Under the pieces are notes generated by a model. It was given only the letters and a program-made list of their open reading frames with translations. It had not been told where the DNA came from and ran no database searches. 64,000 bases of DNA, taken from assembly GCA_021904315.1 (NCBI GenBank), contig CM038907.1:31441223-31505222 (forward strand), given 5' to 3'. This DNA comes from Sphagnum magellanicum. Taxonomy: Eukaryota; Streptophyta; Sphagnopsida; Sphagnales; Sphagnaceae. Each line of letters begins with the position of its first letter. Within the stretch, counting starts at the first letter, position 1. Position numbers and translations under genes: made by a program. Of this stretch, positions 35,601 to 47,600 are shown one piece after another.

Positions 35601-38600
35601 TTTTTGAATCTCAGTGTAGTTTGTCTTCCATAGGGAAAATTCAACAGCCACTCATTTTGTAGCAGATTGTATTGTTGGTTGAAACAACAGTTCTCTCATG
35701 TGTTATGAAGGTCAGGCCTTGTAAAGGTGTCACAAAGCATTCTACAGAAAAAATGCTGTTAGCAACTGACATTTTTTGGCATAAGTGAATGATCATGGAC
35801 TATTTTTGCCCAGGTGGATGAGGACGGACTTTGGTGGCCTGCAAAACTTGTTGCAGAGAAGGAAGTTCCATTGAAAATTCTGAAGCAAATTTCCATGGGC
35901 AAGGGAAAATTTGTGTCCCTTTTCCAACCTGAGAAGGGATTGCAGCAATTCCAGACTGTGAGACGAAGGTTAGTTTTGTTAACATTTTCCCATATCCATA
36001 GCTAAGAATTGGAATGTTTGGTTTCTTTCTTGTTTTGATTTCTTGCTTCCCAATTAGGAGAATTTTTTTGAATCATGGTTGACCTACAACATCTGCAATT
36101 TTCGTTGCAGTTGTATGCGTCCTTTTGAGCCGTTCTATGACAGCTGTAAGAGTCTGAAGGCTAGCCCTGATTTCAAAGCGGCAGTCAATGAGGCCCACAA
36201 TCTGCTGTGTACACACTCTGCACTGGGTGTTAGCTTGGGTTCAGCCAGATGTGAAGGAGACAAACCCATTCCAGTAGAGAAAAACAACGCAGCTGAGGGA
36301 GAGGTGCCAGTTTTTGAGGGATCACAGTCAAGCAAGTTCAGGGATGGGGGTATACATACCAAAAAGCAAATTGTACTTGCTTGTTTTGCCAAGTCAAGTA
36401 GCACTTCAAAGTGTGAGGGTGACAACAACTCACTGCAACGTTCTGCAACTGGAATTATGGAAGAAGCAATGGATGAGTGTGAGAGATGTGAGGAGAAATC
36501 TGGTGGAGAGGGGTATATTCGAGAAACTGAAAGCACTGGCGAAATCCATGAAGTAGGCTATGACATTGAGTCTAGAGTGAAAGTGAGGACTGGAATTTTG
36601 ATTCCTAATAAGGATGTGTCTGAGAAGAGGAAGTCTGCAGAAGACAGGGAGGTGACTGATGCTGAGAAGGGCCACCCCATTTCTGAGAATGTTCATCTAG
36701 ACAATAGAAAGGTGCAGCTGGACATAGAAATTTTGCCAGGAAAGAGGATTTTAGCATATGACATTCCAAATGAAGAGCTGTGTCTTCAGAATGGTACTGT
36801 GCTCAAAATTGATTCCCAGTCTCTGGGAGAAGCTTTAAGTAAAAATAATACAGGCAATATTCCACATGATTGCATACGGAAAGTGGGAGTTAGCAATGTC
36901 AGATCTAGGTTTCCTAAATCTGGAAAAAGTTCAAAAGGCTTGGAGTTTGCAACACTGAACCAATCCAGCGAGTTTGCAAAACGGTTGAAGGATACTTGGG
37001 TTCGGGAGTATGATGGAGATGAGTTTCCTGAGTTTCTGAGGATGAAATTTGTTGCAGCATGTATGGCAGAGGAACAGGGATATGTAGTGAACTGGGCTAT
37101 GGAACATTCTCGTACTCTTAGCAAGGGGTTGAAATATGTAGCTTGTGGAGAGAAACCAGGATTAAGCGTTGCTTATCACAGGTTTCTGGTTGAGCTCTTA
37201 CAGAAGGTAGAGGATGGACGAGGGGATAGCTGCAAGCATGTTCAATGCAACCATCAGGTGCAATCATCTCATCTTGTAGATGCGAAGTGCCAAGAGGAGA
37301 AGTTGGATTTGCCTGAGTCTAATCCCTTGTGTCAACAATGCAAGATTGGTGGCGAGCTACTGTAGGTTATCTCTCATTGTTTTCCTGCAGTTATATTGCA
37401 ATCTGCATGTAGCTTTAGGAAGGCAACATAGATATTGTGGATGCATGTGCATTGAGTAATTTTGTAATGATTTTGTGGACATGAGTGAGTAGTCTAGATC
37501 TATTTTGCAGAAATATAAGGATTGTTTGCAGTTGGTGTGGTAGCAGGAGTTGCAGGAAGACATACCACCTCAAGTGCCTTGACCCTCCACTTGATGACAC
37601 GAGCCATGCCAATTTTTTCTGTCCAAGCTGTTCAAAGAATGGTTTGGTGGAGAAACCTCCTGTCAGCCAGGGTGAGAATGGCTGTGATCAACATAAAGAA
37701 CAAGAGAATGGCATGGCTAGGTACTTTAGCTTCCATACCTAAGTCCCCTCATATGTCCCTCATACTTCACAATTTTCTGCCATCTTGCATCCTAGGTTTT
37801 GTGGTGGATCCAACTTTTTCCTGAGTGCTGGTGTGTGGATGCTCGCTTGCCTCTGCTGCCACAGAATAGGCAGTTTTGGTGAAGGGGAGAATGGTGATGT
37901 CACACACAAAGCAGGATCAGCTAAACTGGTGGTTGCAAGGAAAGACTTCGTGGTGGAGTTTGATGTTGGAAACAATGATGATATTGGCACAGTGCAAAAA
38001 CTTTGCAAACCTCCTGATTCAACATCTGGTTTACAACCCTCAAAGATAAGGCGATCAAGCCCCATCCAATTGGTAAACAAGGATGAGCGAAGTGGCAGCC
38101 GCTGTGAAACAAGCCTCTTGCAAGCAGGCTGTAGGGATGTTTCATTTGTCTCCTCTGAAGCTCTATCTGCAGATGCAGAGCTAGAGGAAGGGGAAATTGC
38201 TCCAATTAGGAGGTTTCGTTCTTGTGAGGCTCCAGAAAAGGCACCAGAGGGTCTCTTGAAGATGCACTCCACTGGAACATCACCAGTTATAAATCAACGC
38301 ATGTTAGGCTCTTCTGAAATAGCAGTTGATAGACATACAACAAAGGAGAATGAGGGGGATCAAAGTCAGCCAGAAGAATCTCCCACTAGTGATGACCACA
38401 ACAGTGTTTGTGAGGAGTGTGAAACTGGAGGAGAACTAATGTAAGTCCTAATCCTTTGGCTACTGATTTGCTAAGATGGTTTGTGCTACAGATATTTTCT
38501 TTCTTGCTCATTTTATGACCTCCATTTTGATTGTTGTTGTTGGTCTCTTGTTGTTGGGTGTCGGTATCTTTGCATCAGTTTGTGTGATGGACAAGGGTGC

Positions 38601-41600
38601 AGAAATGTGTACCACAAGGAGTGTCTAGTGCCTCCACTAGCAGCAGTTCCTTCTGGGGAGTGGTTTTGTTCATCATGTGAGATGAAGCGGAAAGGTAGTG
38701 TAGTAGAAAAGATTTGGGGGATGCGGGAGGTGGCGACTGGAGCTCTGCCTACAGAGTCAATTGGTTGGAAGAGTGGCACTTGCCATGGTGTGAGTCATGC
38801 AGAAACCATGGATGAAGATGTGGAGGAAGATGAGGATGAAAATCTTCCTTTGAGTGCCATTTTCTGTAGAGACTCCAGAGGATTTAGGAGTGAGAGGGAT
38901 GGGATGGATATTGATCCTGATTTGTCAAAAGTGGGGAACAAAACCAGGCTTCAACTTGAGGATTTGCACTCCCAGCTTGAGGCTGAGGCTGTGGGAGGGA
39001 AGGAGTACTTTGTGCAGTGGAAATTATATTCCCATGCTCACAACAAATGGGTCCCAGAAAGGGAGCTGGAACAGCTGGCACCAAAAGAGCTTGCTTGGTT
39101 TAAGAAATCGGCAACACAAGGACGTGTAATCTTTCATCATTGACCTTATGCATTGTTTCCATAACAGCAGATGCACACTTGAAATCCAGACAGGTAGGAG
39201 TTCTTAATATATTTCTAAGGGCTACTAGGCTGAATTGCAATGTGTCATATTTTTGTGTGATCATCAGGTGGATGAATGGGAGTCTGATTGGGCTCAGCCA
39301 CAGCGTGTCATCCAGAAAAGGTTCATGGTTCAATCTGAACAGTTGCAGGAAAGATGTCTGTGCCCACAGGATGAAGATTGTAGAGTGGAGTGGTATGTGA
39401 AGTGGAAGGGTCTGGGGTATGAGCATTGCACCTGGGAACCTATGGATAGGGGTGTTCTTGCAACACCCATAGCAGCAAGGCTCTTCTCTGATTTCAAAAA
39501 TTGGGAAGATGCTGCAAGACAACGTACCACACCTGAAAGCGCAAAAGAGGTACAAAACTCCACATGGGTTAAGATGCTTACAAGAAAAGAATTCTTGAAG
39601 TATTCTGCATACTAACCTTAATTCAGAACCATTGCTGTGTGTCCCAATGAAATTACTACTGTTTTTTGGAAGGTTTGCAATTCAGACTACAGAAGTTAAA
39701 CCGAGGTTGCTTTCTTTGAGTTGGGAAAGGAACAATTCCAGGTTGGAAGAATAATGAAGGCCTTGAGGTCAATTATACTTAGCTGTTGTTGTTCTGCATG
39801 GGGTTTAGGCAGAGAGGCTCAGGAAGAATCCATTTGTGAGTGTGGAGTCTCAACCAGGTTGGAACTCTTTTGAGCCGTTGCCCCCTAACCAGCTGGATGC
39901 ATTGAATCACGTATGTGGATGGTGGCGGAGTCACAAGAATGGCATCTTGGTGTATGAGGCCAGTCAGGTTCAGAATCTGAAACCCGATTGTTCATCCTGT
40001 ATCTTATTCTGATCATGGTTCTGCTTTTGTTTATACAAACTATAGCATAGGTAATGGTGAGTTTTGTCAGAATGTAGCATAATTATCTGGGGGGGAATTT
40101 GTAGTCATGTTTTCAGTGGGCTGAGATTTCAATTGAAGGAAAAGCTTAAAGGGTCAATTTACTGCTGGTTAGCACACATGCATGATATGAAACATGGTGG
40201 TTTTGACAATTTATACACTTTGCATGTGATAGATACTGGCTATGAACCTTGCTACCTGGTTACAAGGAGTTTCCAGTGTCTGCCTGTTTAGGGTTCCTGT
40301 CTGGTTCTGATTGATTTTGTTGGAATGCAGGAGAAAATTGTCACAACAGCTCTGTTTGTTAGGACTTTGGTCAAAGGTTTTCAAGTGGTCCATCCCATCC
40401 TGATTGTGGTCAATGTGGCACTTGTACAAAGCTGGGAACGAGAGTTACATCTGTGGGCTTCTGACGTCAATGTTGTCAACTATGCGTCAAAGAATGAAGA
40501 GGCAAGAGAAATCATCCGGCGAGTGGAGTTTAACCTTAACTCTGGACTATTCAAACCAGAGGTGGTTCTTACCACTTTTGAAGTCTTCAATAATGTAAGT
40601 GTTCTGACATAATACTGTGTTGTTCAGCTGACTAGTCTGCATTTTTGAAGATGGATATAGGATGTGTTTGCCATATTGCTATGGCTTGTGCATGTAAGGA
40701 ATTACGCTAGAGAAATAATATGTTATCAATCCAGGATATGGAGATCCTGAAGAATCTGGAATGGGAGGCTTTGATAGTTGATGAGGGTTGGCGGCTGCAT
40801 CCACAAAAGATATATCACCCCTTCAGCCAGCTGAATTCTGCATTTCGGCTCCTGCTTTTGAGCGAACCACCCAAGGTATATGCCATCTTTTATGCAATTC
40901 CAATCAAATGACTCTGTCTGCCATACAGCATTTCAGTATCTTTTGATGTTTTTGATAGACTCTTTTGCTTGGTCCATGCTGAGCACAGGGTCTATGACTG
41001 TATGGCTACCACACAATCTTAAATGTTTTAAATTATTTACCGCTCTTGGAGTTGGCCATGTTTTGCTGAACTGGCTTGCTGTGGTGACTGCATGTTCCTT
41101 GCTACATACGTTAGGACTCATTTTGGCTTATTTCTCTTTGGCTGCCATAGTTTTTGGTTTTAAAGTATTTCTGCTGTTGTACTGTTTGGGCTATTAAGTT
41201 TGACCTGCCTTTATGCCATTCAATTTGGTTTATTTTTGTTTCTTGCTGGACTTAAGTGTAATGTCTTCCTCTATTTCCAAATATGGTGGGTTTGCACTCA
41301 AGCTGTGCTGTTATGATCAGTGCATCCTGAGCCAATATTAATGTTGATTGCTTAAGGCTACCCTTTTGTTTGCAAGCTGGGCAAGCTTTGCATGCAACAG
41401 AGGGAGTTAATATATATCTTGAAAGGTTGGATTTGCAGGGCAGTCAACTAAGTGATGTGGGTGAGATAAGTCTTATCCTTTTGGTGGGTGCTGGTCAGTC
41501 TACTTGAACCATTTGGTCAAGTGAACTGACAGAGCTTGGGTCTCATTGTTCTCTCTTGATGCTGATTATAGGGAGTTATCATTTGTTAGTCCTTGGAAAA

Positions 41601-44600
41601 TATTTTTACATATGGCTGGGAGCGAATGTTGTGCCTGGTTTTTCTGATCAATGGATTTCCTGCAGGCCAATGTAGAGGAGATGTCTCAGGTTGTTGGATT
41701 TCTTGAGCCAGACAAAAGCTTGTTAATTCATGGACACAATGAAGCTGCTGATATGACAGAACTTCAAACAACCTTGAATGGACGTTTGCTTGAATATGTG
41801 CAAAACAACTGTCTCAGAGAATATTGGGTACCAGTGGAAATGACCCCATTGCATCTTCGCCAGTACTGTGATATTCTTGTTCAGAACTACCCCAACCTTG
41901 TTCGAAACCGCCGTGACCAGTTCTCTTCTCAGATTCCAGATGTTGTTGTGAAGCTTCGTCAGGTAATTTCCTTCACAAACGATTTTGCATGCTTGGGTAA
42001 TTTGCCAGAAAGAGTGCTCACAGGACAAATCTCTGGCTAGTCTGTAACTTGTTAAGATGGATGAGGACTGTGTTGTAAAAGATAGCATTCTAATGGAATG
42101 TGGATTTGTGTGTGACAGTCATGCAATCATCCCTTTTTGGCAGATCCTACACTGGAAGGACGCATGGGACACAACCTTTCTCCAAAGGAGATTCTTAATG
42201 CTCACATTCAAATAAGTGGCAAGATGCAATTGCTTCATCTCATGCTCCCAATTCTTAAGACCAAAGGCCGTCGCATTCTTATTGTCTCTCAGGTGAAATT
42301 TTGCATGCTTCCCATCCCATGAAATCCCTAGGAAACTGCAGCAGCACCATTGATACATATGTTGTCATGTCTCTCAATTGCCTCCATTTTACATATTCAT
42401 TTCATCTACATGGGCAATGCCCTGCATCTATTCCTGTGTGCAGGAAACAAGACAATTGGATATTCTTGATAAGTACATGCTGCAGTTGTTTGGGGCAGAC
42501 TCATATGAGCGGGTTGATTCAGATGTTGCTGTAAACCGCAAGCAGCTTGCCATCCAACGGTTCAATTCTGAAGCTTCTAAACATTTTGTGTTCCTCCTCA
42601 AAATGGGTGTTCACATTGTGTTGAGGGATGTGCAACTGGCAATTATTTACGACAGTGATGGGAACCCATCAAATGATACGCGGGCATTGAAGAAGGTTCA
42701 TAATGAAGGGGAGGGAGGAAGCAGGCCCCTCACAGTGTTCCGCTTATACACGCGTTTGAGTGTGGAGGAGAGTGTGTTGATTCTTGCACATGACAAGAAG
42801 ATGCCCATGGTGTTTTCAAGTGCACCCATCAATAGTAAGGCATGCCATAAAGTCCTGATGAGATGTGCAATTGAGCTGTTTCAGAGATATGATGAAGAGG
42901 TGTCAAGTGTCAGTGGGCAGATTGAAAATCAGTGTAAAGGGGATATCTCACAGGATGCATTGCCCAAGGGAAGCATTGGTAGAGTCATATATGATGCAGA
43001 GAGGGTGGAAACACTTTTGGATGCGGCATTCACTTTGGAGAGTTTCTTGAAGGATATCCAGGATGAGCTTTTGCAGGCCATTTTGATGCCCAGGGACAAG
43101 AAGGCCCCTTTCTTCAGGGATTATGAGGGTGAACCCTTTAAGATGGATGATGGAGAATCTGTAGAGAGATTTTGGGCACCAATTCTGAAATGGAGATATG
43201 AGGATTGGCAGGCTAAGGAGGTACACATGATTTTAGGTGAAATTGATGCTTTCATGTGTTTTGAATACACAGAAGGGTAGGCTAGGAGAGGCTGAAGTTA
43301 TTTATTTTATGAATGATTGTCTTTCTTTCGTTTGTTGGCAGGTGAAAGCACTAGGAAAAGGGCATAGGGAGAGAAAGCGGGTGACATATAGTGAAGGCGT
43401 TTTGGCATCTGCAGCCTATTCTAAACCTCAAGTGGCAGAGGATCAAGAAGGATGCCAAAGGAGGCGTAGAAGACCAACCAGTGATGATGGTGCCCATGAA
43501 ATTGACTCTGGGGATGTTGTGTCTGCTGATATGCTGCCTCTACATGCAGAGACTAATCAGGTGGCAACGCAGCACGACACACTTAAAGAAGAGGTTCCTA
43601 AGCCTGCGGTGACAACTGAAGCTAGAGATGGTGGCCATGAGACTCCCTCAAATCCAACCATCACTGTCCTGAGAGACAAAACTGTTGCAGGAGTTGACCA
43701 ACAAGAAAGGAAAATTGCTGGACTGAGAAAATCAAACATCCATGCAACAAAGTCTTTGCTTACAACCCTTTGCCAGACTCTGCAGTTTGCTGTATGATAC
43801 AAAAACTCCTCTATTTGGGCACAATCTACGTCCTCATCTGTCTTTCTTCATTCTGGAAGATATAAGTTAGACCATTGTGTTGCCTTGGAATTTATGCATG
43901 CTATCCAATTTGAATATCAACAAATTTTGCTTTTTCTTTTGGTCCAGTGGCTCTCTGACCTCTTATTCTTGCTATCTTTTGCTTCTGGTCCTGGTTCTTC
44001 AGGCCACTGAAAGACTGCCATGTGATCCACTGTTCCCTACTTAAATGCGAGTATTTCCAGAGTTATTTTTGTTGTGCTGATCAGTGCTTTTTGGTCTGTG
44101 AGACTGTGGTGAGGAACGTTGATGATCTTTTTCTGTTCTTCATTTTGTTCCATTGACCATCGAGCTCTGAGCAAGATGGATCCTCATCTCACTCCTGGTA
44201 TCCTCCTAATAAAGATGCAATTCTGCTTTCATGTGCTCCTATTTTTCTAGTAATCATAGCATTTGGTTTTGTGTCTTGCAGGAAAATGTCACAACGCATG
44301 CACATCTGCTGCTGGGGCACATTATTCAAGTTAAACCTGAGTGTTTCGCTGCCGAGACACCTCGTGAAGGCAAAATCGCTTTTGCACTTGCTGTGGTATA
44401 GACTTCATCTTTTGAACTGTGTTCATCTTTGCATTGTTTCTAGTGCAAACTTTTATGTGTGATCAGATAAAGTTTCAATTTGTTACGAGCTCTTATCTTT
44501 CTTTTGACTTGTTGTTTCGGATGGTTGTGATATTTTATTTTAATGCTTCATTCATGGCAATTGCCTAGTTCTTGGGTTCGTAACCAGTTTGCAAGTGGTT

Positions 44601-47600
44601 GTGGGAGAAGTCTCATTAGGGTCATGTGTGGTTTGGTGTTTTACTACTTATAACTTCAGTGGGTGTAACTGGCCAAACCACTCTCTGAATGTGAAACCTA
44701 GGGGGCTTTGCATCCTTGGGGAATAAATTGGCAACCAAGCTGGTCCAGTTGTGGTTGTTAGGGGTCCATGACACTGTACTGCTTATTGGCAGATACTACT
44801 TTTTTTTGACAAGGGAGGTCTTGAGTGGTTTCTTAGTAGAGGATCCTCATGGAGCCAAACTAAATCATGGTTTTGTGGCTGCAGTGTTGGTTGGCAGCAG
44901 ATGACTTGCTTGTGGTTGTTGACAAGTCACAAAGCATTGTGAAGACAGAAGCTGCAATGAATGTTATGTATGATCATTCCCATCTTGAGCAGTTTTATTC
45001 CATGGTGAAAGGTGTGTGTGAGAGCTTTAGGAGACCATTTGCAGTGCAGTTAGCAATTGCTGGAGCAGCTGATCTGATCTCGATGCCCTTGCCTCAAACT
45101 CAAGCTTCAATAATGAGATCCAGAGCTTCCGTGCAAAAGCTTGGGCCAGCTCCCACAGCTGAGAAAGACCCTCCAAAGTCTATAACAAAACCAGAGTCTT
45201 CATCTCAGGCACAGTTATCCCGAGCAGAAGTAGTGGAACCAGCAGGTGCCTCAAAGGAGCTTGATGTACAACGGGTTGTTTTGCCTCAGCACTTGCTGGA
45301 TGCTGAAATTGAAGTTCGATTAGTGGTGTCAGAGTCTCCTACAGAATCTGTGAAGGCGTCTGGGATGCCTGCATCGTGCTCTGTTTTGCAGCAAGAGCCT
45401 GAAACATTGCCTCAGGACCAGCTACATAATCTGCAAGTATCAACTCCTGCAGATACTGTGCGTGTACTGGCAGAGGCACAAGGGGTTGGAGTGCAGTTGG
45501 CTTTGGAAGGAACACAAAATCAACAGCCTTCTCCAAAATCCTCTTCTGGGCAGCAAGGCTTACAATCCCAGCAGACATCCTTTCCATCTAAAGTACCAAA
45601 ACCTATTTCTTTAGTGTGTGTGGTGGAGTCTCCAGCTGCAGTCCAGGGACTTTCAGCACCTGTGCATGCCCCAGAAGTACCAATGCCTACAACAGAGTTG
45701 GATGCAGGCCTACATCCATCATCACCTACTTCACAGGCATCAGTTCCTGAAACTGTTGAGACCCCACCAACGGATCTGCATTCAGTTCATGGGGGCCAAG
45801 CAGAACCAAGACTGCCACATGCTCTGACTACTTCATGTCACACATCTCACCAGTTACCAGAACCCCAAATGGTTCCTCTGTCATCACAAGTGTCACCACG
45901 TGATCTGCAGACTGAAAATCCACAGCAAGTGCCGATGCCAGACACTCCTGCTCTTTTGCTAGAGAAACTGCAAGCAGATAAGGTAGTTTTCATAACAGGG
46001 CAAGCAAAGGAGATTGAGCAGTTTGGGCAACGATCAGATAGTGAGCTTGCAGAGCTGAAGAGGCGGCTAGATAGTGCATGTGCCAGTATACGTGCCACAC
46101 ATCCAAATCCTGATTCCATGATAAGGGCACAGCTTAGCCTCTATGACATTGATTCAAGGACACTAGTGCGGCAATCGGCAGAGCAGAGAAAAGCCCTTGA
46201 GATCCGGCAACGTGCTGATTGTGATAAACTCACCGAACTTCATAGAATGCAAAAAAAATTGGCAAATGGTGTGCCTTCTGAAAATGTTACAACCCTCTCA
46301 GCAGCAGTGAACACTCTCAGGGAGTATTACAAGGGACTTCTGACCCCCAGGCCTCAGGCAGCTGCTTCTTGTAATAGAGTTCAATCGCCTCAGGGCAATC
46401 AGGCTTCTCAAGCTTCCTTACAGCAGTATCCACAAGTTCTGCCACAGGGTAGACACCAGGCAAATGAATTTGTGTCTCAACAATCAGCCCCATCGCAGCA
46501 AAGGCAACATGAGAGCCAAACATGTGTGGGTGGTTCAGCTTCACCAGCTACATTAGAGCCTGGTTCAGGTGCTTCTTGTCAGACTCTTTGTTCACCACAG
46601 GGCAATGTGGCTTCGCAAGGTTACTCACGGTTGCAACCACAAATTTTGCCACAGAACAGAGGCCAGGCAAATGGGCATGGGACTCAAACTTCAGCCACTA
46701 CACAGCAAAGGCAGCATCCAACCACCCACATACATGTGAGTAATTCTGCTTCAGTGGCTAGATATCAACCTGGTCCTGCTTCTGCGCATGATAGGCTTCG
46801 ATCACCACTGGGCAATGTGGGTTCTCAGGCCTCCTCACGACTGCATACACAGCAAAGACACCATTCAGATATCCAAACATGCATGGGTAATTCAGCTTCA
46901 CCTGCAGCTTCACTGTCTGCTGAGGCTATGCATATGTTGAATGAGAATCATATAGCAAGGCGTGATTCTGTGCCCAATAATCAATGGACTCCACAAGTTC
47001 AAACTCTGCCTGCAGTGACCAATATCACGTCCACAGCTTCCCAAAATCTCCCTGGGCCTGTAACAGAATTTAATCAATCCATGCGAAACCGACCAATGAC
47101 AGTTGGTGTCACTCCTGCAGCTGTTTATTGTCCATTGCCGGTCCTGACACAAGCAGGTTGTGATCAAATCGTTCAGACTGCACCAATGTCCATCACTGTC
47201 ACATCCACAGGTGGTCAAAATCCCCTATCTGTTGTGCCCCAAACAGCTGGCCAGAATGGTTCCCAATCCCACTCTGGTCAACATCAGAGAGGCCATCAAG
47301 TTTCGCAAGTGGGTCTTTACCAAAGTGGTCAGCAACAGGGGCAAACTATGAGCAGAGGCCCTTTTGCCTCTACTGTCTCTGTTGGAGCTGCACCAAGGGG
47401 TCCTAGCCATGCACTGGTATGTGGCCAACAGCCTAGCCTTCTCAGTGATCTGTGCAAATCTTTGGCAGACTTTTATGCAATGATGAATCCTTGGTGCTCA
47501 GTTTTCCATATAGCTTCTTTTTCTAGCGGCCTCAGGCTTTGAATAAGATTCACCTGATGCCGCTACTGCTAAATTTAGGTGGATGATTTGTCCTGAGCAC

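Noticed and set aside
37760-38272. 170-codon minus-strand frame
   Set aside because: It is antisense to a coding exon of the MOM1-like gene (37865-38440) and has no recognisable domain.
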